Positions 1-5,629 of a stretch of 11,007 nt of DNA are shown here, in pieces. This DNA is from Aurantimonadaceae bacterium. GTDB lineage: Bacteria; Pseudomonadota; Alphaproteobacteria; Rhizobiales; Rhizobiaceae. The DNA lies in NCBI GenBank assembly GCA_003232595.1, contig QIIJ01000149.1:1-11007 (forward strand). Direction: 5' to 3'. Each line of letters opens with the position of its first letter. Position 1 is the first letter of the stretch. Both the position numbers and the translations under genes were made by a program. The notes below the pieces were generated by a model, which was not told the origin of the DNA, searched no databases, and saw only the letters and a list, made by a program, of their open reading frames with translations.

Positions 1-1151
1 CCCAGCGCATTAAGCTTGCCAAGCAGCACAGGACCAACACCCGAAATTTTGGTCAGATCGTCTGGCTCACCTTCCGGTGTTGCAAACAAAGGCGCATTGT
101 CATCAGCGGGTTTTTCCGTTTCAGCAACAGATTCAGCAGCCTCAGCTACTTCTTCCGCTTTTTCCGACGCCTCAGATTTTACCTCTGCCTTCTTGGAACT
201 CTCGGCTGCAACAGGCTCAGCTTTTTCTTCAACTAGCGGTTCTTCGGCAACCGGGGTTTCAGTGGCAACCGGGGTTTCCGCGGCAATAGGCGCCGCTTTT
301 TCTTCAGCTGGCGGTTCTTCGGCAACCGGCGTTTCGGCGGCAACCGGAGTTTCGGCGGCAACCGGCGTTTCAGCGGCAACCGGCGTTTCAGCGGCAACCG
401 GATCAAGAATTGTTTCTACAGGCGCTTCTGCCATTGCACCAAGGTCTGCACCGCTTGAACCCTGCTGACGTTGAATACCATCAAGTGCCGCCTTTGCGAC
501 CAGATCGCAATAGAGCGCAATGGCACGTGCTGCATCATCATTTCCAGGAACAGGAAAATCTACAAAATCCGGATCACAGTTTGAATCGAGCACCGCAGCA
601 ATGGGAATTTTCAGCCGCCGGGCTTCCTGAATGGCGATCATTTCCTTGTTGGTGTCAATCACGAAGATTAAATCAGGCTTACCGCCCATATCCTTGATAC
701 CGCCCAGGGCGCGTTCAAGTTTATCACGCTCACGGGTAAGGTTAAGCAGTTCCTTTTTCGTAAAACCTGATGCTCCCTCACTCAGCATTTCCTCCAGCTT
801 GCGCAGGCGCTTGATCGAATTGGAAATAGTCTTCCAGTTCGTCAACATGCCACCAAGCCAGCGGGCATTAACATAATATTGCGCCGAACGCTTTGCAGCA
901 TCCGCAATAATGTCTGAGGCCTGACGTTTGGTGCCCACAAAGAGCACTCGCCCGCCGCTTGCAACCGTATCGCTGACCTGCTGCAATGCCCGATGCAACA
1001 ACGGTACGGTCTGCGACAAGTCAAGAATGTGGATGTTGTTTCTTTTGCCGAAAATGTATGATTGCATTTTCGGGTTCCAGCGGTGGGTCTGATGTCCAAA
1101 ATGAACACCGGCTTCCAAAAGCTGGCGCATGCTGAAGTCTGGCAAAGCCAT
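1..1151 (-). CDS. rpsB: 30S ribosomal protein S2 with long C-terminal extension (3' end outside window)
   Basis: S2 sits in the head/body groove of the 30S subunit and is needed for S1 binding and translation. The minus strand gives 383 residues from the ATG with no stop before the window edge. Residues 1 to about 228 are a full S2 core: MALPDFSMRQLLEAGVHFGH, then RWNPKM, IHILDL, LFVGTKRQA, ARWLGGMLTNW, PDLIFVIDTNKE and IPIAAVLDSNCDP, in the usual order. The start is supported by AAGGAAA, 8 bases upstream of the ATG. After the core come a linker, Pro-Val-Ala-Ala-Glu-Thr repeats (about residues 251-302), a Lys/Glu/Ala-rich stretch, and the start of a helix-hairpin-helix (DDLTKISGVGP, from residue 364). 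E. coli S2 is about 240 residues, so the tail adds at least 150. Tails of this kind are known in rhizobial S2, but its role is not clear. rpsB is normally followed by tsf, which would lie off the left edge. Family assignment is very secure; the full length is unknown. Confidence 0.97.
   Translation of the reverse strand, partial: MALPDFSMRQLLEAGVHFGHQTHRWNPKMQSYIFGKRNNIHILDLSQTVPLLHRALQQVSDTVASGGRVLFVGTKRQASDIIADAAKRSAQYYVNARWLGGMLTNWKTISNSIKRLRKLEEMLSEGASGFTKKELLNLTRERDKLERALGGIKDMGGKPDLIFVIDTNKEMIAIQEARRLKIPIAAVLDSNCDPDFVDFPVPGNDDAARAIALYCDLVAKAALDGIQRQQGSSGADLGAMAEAPVETILDPVAAETPVAAETPVAAETPVAAETPVAEEPPAEEKAAPIAAETPVATETPVAEEPLVEEKAEPVAAESSKKAEVKSEASEKAEEVAEAAESVAETEKPADDNAPLFATPEGEPDDLTKISGVGPVLLGKLNAL
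247..401 (-). repeat. In-frame 18-bp tandem repeats in the rpsB tail
   Basis: The octamer GCAACCGG (plus-strand reading) recurs every 18 bases at 322, 340, 358, 376 and 394, and again at 247 and 265. Each 18-bp unit encodes Pro-Val-Ala-Ala-Glu-Thr or a close variant. A longer imperfect duplication of period 75 bases relates about 220-270 to about 295-345 and encodes the PVAEEP..EEKA blocks. All periods are multiples of three, so copy-number change would keep the frame. This suggests slippage-driven growth of an unstructured acidic linker. Confidence 0.9.
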
Positions 1152-1218
1152 GGCTTGCGTTTCCTTATATCGGTTAAACCTTGCGCGAAAAATGAATGCC
1201 GACTGTATGCAGACATCA

Positions 1219-1246
1219 CCGATAGTGCCCATCAATGCCATGTCAA
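1219..1246 (-). promoter_or_regulatory. Candidate sigma-70 promoter of rpsB
   Basis: On the minus strand a perfect -35 hexamer TTGACA (1241-1246) is followed after 16 bases by TATCGG (1219-1224), a weak -10. Transcription from it would give an rpsB leader of about 60 bases. The -35 is convincing and in a sensible place. The -10 is poor, so the exact promoter is uncertain. S2 autoregulates through the rpsB leader in some proteobacteria, but I see no recognisable S2-binding structure here. Confidence 0.4.
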
Positions 1247-1268
1247 ATTGACCAGAGGCTGGGGATGG

Positions 1269-1284
1269 ACACGCTTCCGCGTGT
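1269..1284. repeat. Perfect 6-bp stem hairpin upstream of the rpsB promoter
   Basis: ACACGC-TTCC-GCGTGT on the plus strand forms a 6-bp GC-rich stem with a four-base loop (GGAA on the minus strand). It is not followed by a T run on either strand, so it is not a standard intrinsic terminator. It lies about 25 bases upstream of the proposed rpsB -35. It could be a remnant terminator, a protein site, or chance. Confidence 0.4.
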
Positions 1285-1407
1285 GTGATGGCTGGGCAAA
1301 TACAGCAAGAACCGGCAGATTGCAAGCGCGAATTACTGCCTCGTCCCGGAGCTGAATATTGGGGAGAATTGGCTATATCTGAGTTTGGATATCAGACTGT
1401 ATCACGT

Positions 1408-1521
1408 TTACAGGAAACCAGTCAGACCGAGAAGAGCAGCCCGGCGTAAATATGCCGCCCCCGCGGAGGCCAGGGCGAAGCCCCAAATGGCCGTGAGCGA
1501 AAGAAAATGGAGAGTTCCCAT
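1408..1521 (-). CDS. Doubtful 37-residue hydrophobic small ORF
   Basis: An ATG-to-TAA ORF on the minus strand encodes a mostly hydrophobic 37-residue peptide (MGTLHFLSLTAIWGFALAS, then AGAAYLRRAALLGLTGFL). It could form one membrane span followed by Arg-Arg. It lies in the dnaE to rpsB direction and coincides with a local GC-rich island, which is compatible with coding. Against it, no good Shine-Dalgarno sequence is present (only GAGAA, too far upstream), and the same bases form two hairpins that could explain the GC content as structured RNA. I recognise no family. Treat it as a candidate only. Confidence 0.22.
   Translation of the reverse strand: MGTLHFLSLTAIWGFALASAGAAYLRRAALLGLTGFL
1442..1492. 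repeat. Two adjacent GC-rich hairpins
   Basis: The first is CGGCGTA/TATGCCG (1442-1457), an almost perfect palindrome. The second (1468-1492) has an outer stem GGCCA/TGGCC enclosing GGGC-GAA-GCCC, so nine base pairs with a small bulge. Neither is followed by a T run on either strand. They may be part of an RNA leader, a processed small RNA, or a by-product of the overlapping small ORF. Confidence 0.45.
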
Positions 1522-1624
1522 CAAAAGATGAATTTCTCAAGCGCCTTGCCAGCGAAAGAATATTCTAATCGGCAAACCCATTTTCCTGAAAATTCGATAA
1601 TCTGAATTCAACACATGCAATCCA

Positions 1625-4600
1625 CTATACAAGTTCGACATCGACCACACCGGGAATAGCCTTCATCGCGCTTGCCAGCGGCGGCGAGATTGCTTTTTTG
1701 CCGGCAAGTCTTACTTCGATTTCCCGCTCGCCATTTTCCTCCATGATCACAATACTGACATCCCCTTCACCGCGTTTGGTCAAATGGGCCGCAATATGAG
1801 AAACAGGTGTTTCATCGCGCACAAATATCCGAAGGCTTTTCTGCAATCTGCCGGCCTCCTCATCAAGGTTGGACACAGTCTGGATTCGCGCAGAAACGCC
1901 TTCCGGTCTGTGATCTGCTGATACAAGCAGGATAACCGAATTCCCCACTTCCAGCAGATCGCGGTATCTTGAAAGAGTTTCGGAAAAAGCCACAGTCTCA
2001 TACTGGCCGGAAGAGTCGGACAACTGGATGATGCCCATTCGATTGCCGCTGCGGGTTTTGCGCTCTTGTTTTTGCGTCACAGTACCGGCAAGCCGACCTG
2101 CTGTTGCCCCGTTTTTTACGGCACGTTCAAAATCCTGCCAGTTTTGCACCCGCATTTTTTCAAGCAACTCGCCATACTCATCCAGCGGATGGGCACTGAA
2201 ATAGAACCCGATAGACTGAAACTCCCGATGCAGCTTTTCGGAGGGTAGCCAGGTTTCTGCAAGCGGCAGCAAGATATTTTCCGCCGTCGCATCGCTGCCA
2301 AACATATCGCTCATGCCAAGTGCCACATTTTCCGCGGTTCTGGCGGCATGTCCAACAAGACGGGCAATGCCCGCAATCATCTGTTCGCGGGTGGCACCAA
2401 AGGTATCAAATGCACCGGCGGTAATCAGGTTTTCCAGGGTCCGCTTGTTGAGTTGCTTCGGATCAATCCGTGAGAAGAAATCTGTAAGGCTGGCATAGGG
2501 CCCACCCTGTTCACGAATATCAACAATGTGTTGTACCGCCTGTGTTCCGACACCTTTTATTGCTGCCAGCGAATAAAACACCTTGTCTTCCTTTACCGCA
2601 AACGGTCTGGAGGAAGTTTGCACAGACGGTGCCACCACTTCAATTTCGCTTCGTTTGGCCTCACGATAAAAATCACTCAATTTGTCAGTATTTCCCATAT
2701 CAAGGGTCATGGAAGCGGCTAGAAACTCGGTCGGAAAATTCGCTTTCAGCCATGCGGTATGATAGGAAACCATTGCATAGGCAGCAGCATGTCCCTTAGG
2801 AAAACCATAGTCTGCAAATTTTGCCAGAAGATCGAATATCTCCTCGGCCCGGCTCTTTTTCACATCACGTTCAACCGCGCCATCAACAAATCGTTTGCGT
2901 TGCGCATCCATTTCCGAGCGGATTTTTTTACCCATGGCGCGCCGCAACAGATCAGCTTCACCGGCTGAATAACCGGAAAGCACCTGTGCAATCTGCATCA
3001 CCTGTTCCTGATAAACGATGACCCCTTGAGTATCGGCAACCAGATGATCAATCATCGGGTGAATTGATTCAATATCTTCTTCACCATTTTTTCGAGCATT
3101 ATATGTCGGGATATTGTCCATCGGGCCCGGTCGGTACAGCGCCACAAGCGCAATAATATCATCAAACCTATCAGGCTTCATGCCCAACAGGGCCTTGCGC
3201 ATGCCCTGGCTTTCCAGCTGAAAAACGCCAACCGTTTCCCCGCGTTGCAGCATCTGATAGGTTTTTTCGTCATCAAGCGGAATGGTGCTGAAATCAATTT
3301 CAACGCCTTTTTGGGCAATCAGTTTTCGCGCAGTTTCAAGCACCGTCAAAGTCTTCAGGCCAAGAAAATCAAACTTGACCAGCCCGGCCTGCTCCACCCA
3401 TTTCATGTTGTACTGGGTAACAGGCATGCTGGAGCGCGGGTCGCGGTAGAGCGGCACCAGCATATCAAGCGGTCGGTCACCAATGACAATACCTGCCGCA
3501 TGGGTTGATGCGTGGCGAAAAAGGCCCTCAAGTTTGAGAGCAATCGTCAGCAGTTTATCAACAATCGGTTCGTCCCTGCGGGCTTCCCGCAGGCCTGCTT
3601 CACTCTCAATTGCCTCTGCCAGCGATGTCGGTTTGGCAGGGTTGTTCGGCACCATTTTGCACAGTCGATCGACCTGACCATAGGGCATTTGAAGCACCCG
3701 CCCCACGTCGCGCAATACCGCGCGCGCCTGCAGCGATCCGAAGGTGATGATCTGGGCTACCTGATCACGGCCGTATTTTTCCTGCACGTAGCGAATGACC
3801 TCTTCACGCCGGTCCTGACAGAAATCAATGTCAAAGTCCGGCATTGATACACGCTCAGGATTCAGAAACCGCTCAAACAGCAGCGAAAACCGCATCGGAT
3901 CAAGGTCGGTGATAGTCAAAGACCACGCAACGAGCGAGCCTGCACCGGACCCGCGTCCTGGTCCAACCGGAATTTTTTGCTCTTTTGACCACTTGATAAA
4001 ATCCGCCACTATCAGAAAATAACCGGGAAAGCCCATGCTTTCGATAACACCCAGCTCATATTTGAGCCGCTCGTCGTAGTCCTTGCGACTATAGCCCTCT
4101 GAAAGTCCAAAAGCCTCAAGGCGGCCATTGAGCCCGGCCTCTGACTGTTTTTTCAGTTCTTCAAATTCGGCCTTCAGAGCAGCCTCGGGATTGCCCGGAT
4201 CTGTACCCGTATAGGATGGCAAAATCGGCTCACAGGTTTCAACCCGACAGGAGCAGCGTTTGGCAATTTCAATTGTATTGTCAATGGCCTCCGGCAGGTC
4301 TTCAAACAGGGCCAGCATCTCTGCCTGGGATTTGAAATAGTGGTCCGGCGGCAAGCGCCTTCTGTCATCTTCAATGATGGCACGGCCATCAGCAATGCAA
4401 ATCAGTGCATCGTGGGCTTCATAGTCGTCAGCTTTTGCATAAAACGGCTGGTTTGTCGCAACCAGCGGAATCTCCTGCTCATAGGCCAATGAAACAAGAA
4501 TATCCTCAAGGCCAGGATCATCGCCGGCATGGCGCTGCAATTCAACATAAAGCCGATCACCAAAGGCTGATTTAAGGCCTTTAAGATGGGATGCGGCCCG

Positions 4601-5242
4601 GTCCTTATGTCCATCAGCTATAGCGCAATTTACTGGCCCCGTTGGACCGCCGGTCAATAGAATAATGCCTTTTGAAAAGGAGAACAGGGTGTCAACGGAA
4701 ATATGCGCCCTTTCACCGGGATCATTGTCGAGATAGGCACTTGATGCCAGTTTGGTAAGGTTGCGTATGCCGGTTGGATCCGCCGCCAGAAGAACAATTG
4801 ACGGATAGCCGGCAATTGCCTCTTTTGCAGCACCTGGCCGAGGTATATCATCACCATCACCGCAGTCGCCAAAATCCACTTCCAGCGAACAACCGACAAT
4901 TGGCTGAATGCCTTCGGGCACTGCTTTTTGGGAAAACTCAAGTGCAGCAAACAAATTGTTGCTGTCGGTAACCGCCAGCGCAGGCTGATTGTCAGCAACC
5001 GCAAGGCCGATCAGCCTGGCAAGCGGCAACGCGCCCTCAAGCAGAGAATAGGCCGAATGGGTTCGCAAGTGAACAAAACGTGCCTTGCTGCCAAAGTCAC
5101 CGCCCAAAGGCGTACCACCATCGCCTGATGGCCCATCCCCGGGCACATCCCCCTGACTAACATTACCCCCTCGGGCAACATTACCCACTCGGGCAAAATT
5201 GTCACCTGATCGCATCATCTCCTGTTTCAGTCGTTCGCTCAC
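1625..5242 (-). CDS. dnaE: DNA polymerase III alpha subunit, replicative
   Basis: This is the catalytic subunit of the replicative polymerase, 1205 residues. Domains in order: an extra Gly/Asp-rich N-terminus (1 to about 53); a PHP domain starting at ARFVHLRTHSAYSLLEG (54-70); the Pol III palm, with GPGRGSGAGS at 427, PDFDIDF at 468 (catalytic Asp469 and Asp471) and KFDFLGLKTL at 623 (third Asp, 625); a helix-hairpin-helix AAIKGVG near 897; MSDMF at 977-981, matching the QADMF clamp-binding motif of E. coli; an OB fold from about 1050; and a C-terminal region. Length and the complete C-terminus fit DnaE1 rather than error-prone DnaE2/ImuC. In the PHP motif, Arg60 replaces a metal-binding His of the HLHTHS form, as in E. 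coli, so proofreading is probably by a separate DnaQ. The start is GTG, chosen for GGGAG 7 bases upstream; the next in-frame ATGs (codons 9 and 10) have badly placed ribosome sites. The E. coli protein starts close to residue 53 of this one, so the first 50 residues are additional. Confidence 0.97.
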   Translation of the reverse strand: MSERLKQEMMRSGDNFARVGNVARGGNVSQGDVPGDGPSGDGGTPLGGDFGSKARFVHLRTHSAYSLLEGALPLARLIGLAVADNQPALAVTDSNNLFAALEFSQKAVPEGIQPIVGCSLEVDFGDCGDGDDIPRPGAAKEAIAGYPSIVLLAADPTGIRNLTKLASSAYLDNDPGERAHISVDTLFSFSKGIILLTGGPTGPVNCAIADGHKDRAASHLKGLKSAFGDRLYVELQRHAGDDPGLEDILVSLAYEQEIPLVATNQPFYAKADDYEAHDALICIADGRAIIEDDRRRLPPDHYFKSQAEMLALFEDLPEAIDNTIEIAKRCSCRVETCEPILPSYTGTDPGNPEAALKAEFEELKKQSEAGLNGRLEAFGLSEGYSRKDYDERLKYELGVIESMGFPGYFLIVADFIKWSKEQKIPVGPGRGSGAGSLVAWSLTITDLDPMRFSLLFERFLNPERVSMPDFDIDFCQDRREEVIRYVQEKYGRDQVAQIITFGSLQARAVLRDVGRVLQMPYGQVDRLCKMVPNNPAKPTSLAEAIESEAGLREARRDEPIVDKLLTIALKLEGLFRHASTHAAGIVIGDRPLDMLVPLYRDPRSSMPVTQYNMKWVEQAGLVKFDFLGLKTLTVLETARKLIAQKGVEIDFSTIPLDDEKTYQMLQRGETVGVFQLESQGMRKALLGMKPDRFDDIIALVALYRPGPMDNIPTYNARKNGEEDIESIHPMIDHLVADTQGVIVYQEQVMQIAQVLSGYSAGEADLLRRAMGKKIRSEMDAQRKRFVDGAVERDVKKSRAEEIFDLLAKFADYGFPKGHAAAYAMVSYHTAWLKANFPTEFLAASMTLDMGNTDKLSDFYREAKRSEIEVVAPSVQTSSRPFAVKEDKVFYSLAAIKGVGTQAVQHIVDIREQGGPYASLTDFFSRIDPKQLNKRTLENLITAGAFDTFGATREQMIAGIARLVGHAARTAENVALGMSDMFGSDATAENILLPLAETWLPSEKLHREFQSIGFYFSAHPLDEYGELLEKMRVQNWQDFERAVKNGATAGRLAGTVTQKQERKTRSGNRMGIIQLSDSSGQYETVAFSETLSRYRDLLEVGNSVILLVSADHRPEGVSARIQTVSNLDEEAGRLQKSLRIFVRDETPVSHIAAHLTKRGEGDVSIVIMEENGEREIEVRLAGKKAISPPLASAMKAIPGVVDVELV
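5161..5196 (-). repeat. Tandem 18-bp repeat in the dnaE N-terminal extension
   Basis: Two direct 18-bp units, CATTACCCCCTCGGGCAA and CATTACCCACTCGGGCAA (plus-strand reading), lie end to end with one mismatch. In the dnaE frame they encode ARVGNV and ARGGNV (residues 17-28). The rest of the extension is also low-complexity (Gly, Asp, Pro, Ser), which fits expansion of a disordered leader by slippage. Confidence 0.85.
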
Positions 5243-5345
5243 GCAAAATCTCCCGGTTAGAGCAACTGTGCGACCGGGTCGAATTAATGTCCATCACAAC
5301 AATAAACTACCCACAGAAAGCGGAAAATAAACCGCAAAACCTTGC

Positions 5346-5444
5346 TCAGCCAAGAGTACGAAGGATATCGGCCCAGGCAACCATGGCTACCAAAAACAAT
5401 GCCATTGTTACAAAAGACGCCAGATCACGGGCAAAAATCGTCAT
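5346..5444 (-). CDS. SOS-controlled 32-residue single-span membrane protein (unannotated small gene)
   Basis: The minus-strand ATG-to-TGA ORF encodes 32 residues: MTIFARDLAS, a hydrophobic helix FVTMALFLVAMVAWA, and the tail DILRTLG. A charged N-terminus followed by 15-17 apolar residues suggests one inner-membrane span, with Arg and Asp flanking it on both sides. The ribosome site is strong: GGAGAG, with GGAG 6 bases before the ATG. Upstream is a GTTC-N7-GTTC LexA box overlapping the -10 of a promoter pointing into the gene. I recognise no named family. In size, topology and SOS control it resembles SidA, the 29-residue SOS-induced division inhibitor of Caulobacter, which acts on the FtsW/FtsN divisome. 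That parallel is inference from architecture only. dnaE follows 103 bases downstream in the same direction, so co-transcription is possible. Coding is likely; function is open. Confidence 0.72.
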   Translation of the reverse strand: MTIFARDLASFVTMALFLVAMVAWADILRTLG

Positions 5445-5484
5445 AATACTCTCCATTACTATGTATCCTGTATATTCATGTTTT

Positions 5485-5499
5485 GTTCTTTATATGTTC
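5485..5499 (-). promoter_or_regulatory. LexA (SOS) box, GTTC-N7-GTTC
   Basis: The plus strand reads GTTC-TTTATAT-GTTC (minus strand GAAC-ATATAAA-GAAC), an exact match to the direct-repeat LexA site of alphaproteobacteria, with the usual AT-rich spacer. It covers the -10 hexamer of the minus-strand promoter of the small membrane protein gene, a position where a repressor would block transcription. Its centre is about 48 bases from that gene's ATG. An exact match somewhere in 11 kb by chance is not rare (8 fixed bases, both strands), but a match over the promoter of a non-coding spacer is much less likely. Confidence 0.75.
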
Positions 5500-5515
5500 T
5501 ATCTTATCGAGTCAA
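5489..5515 (-). promoter_or_regulatory. Candidate promoter of the small SOS gene
   Basis: On the minus strand TTGACT (5510-5515) and TATAAA (5489-5494) match sigma-70 hexamers at five of six and five of six positions. The spacer is 15 bases, shorter than the usual 17. The -10 lies entirely between the two GAAC halves of the LexA box. Transcription would begin around 5480, giving a leader of about 35 bases with the GGAGAG ribosome site. Confidence 0.5.
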
Positions 5516-5629
5516 CAGGCATTTTAAAATTTGTCTATCGGCATTGTTTACCGGCAAAAACTCTTTAGATAGATCGCACATGCACCCTTGCCCTATCAAA
5601 CCGAACCATCAACCTTTTGCAGGCCGGAA

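Larger units (their letters stand above)
1152..1624. other. Spacer between dnaE and rpsB: promoter, hairpins, doubtful small ORF
   Basis: No recognised gene or tRNA is visible in these 473 bases on either strand. The part next to dnaE (about 1520-1624) is AT-rich, with short palindromes such as ATTTTC-CT-GAAAAT, but no convincing terminator for dnaE. About 1440-1500 is distinctly GC-rich and holds two adjacent hairpins inside a short hydrophobic ORF. About 1219-1246 holds the best rpsB promoter candidate. These items are listed separately. Confidence 0.6.
5243..5629. other. Divergent spacer between dnaE and dcp
   Basis: This 387-base stretch carries the small SOS-type gene with its LexA box and promoter (listed separately). 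Between that gene and dnaE lie 103 bases with a weak 4-bp inverted repeat (GCGG...CCGC, 5321-5336) that could slow but probably not stop transcription. No separate strong dnaE promoter was found. On the dcp side, TTGTTT (5544-5549) and TAGATA (5566-5571), 16 bases apart, are a weak candidate promoter. Confidence 0.6.

Noticed and set aside
247..401. Regular 18-bp repeats considered as a CRISPR or other array
   Set aside because: Units are contiguous with no unique spacers and are in-frame coding repeats within rpsB.
16..468. 150-codon plus-strand ORF with Thr-Gly-Val-Ser-Ala-Ala repeats
   Set aside because: It is the antisense of the repetitive rpsB tail; the open frame follows from the 18-bp repeat. 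The minus-strand reading continues a full S2 protein.
842..1219. 125-codon minus-strand ORF overlapping the rpsB start
   Set aside because: Different frame over the conserved S2 core; Cys/Arg-rich with no family features.
5287..5568. 93-codon plus-strand ORF with a hydrophobic C-terminus
   Set aside because: It runs antisense to the 32-codon gene and through its promoter and LexA box, lacks a good ribosome site, and its hydrophobic part comes from AT-rich promoter DNA.
5588..5629. TTG start giving a 699-residue Dcp
   Set aside because: No ribosome site, and 14 non-conserved residues; the ATG at 5630 has AGG at good spacing and gives family length.
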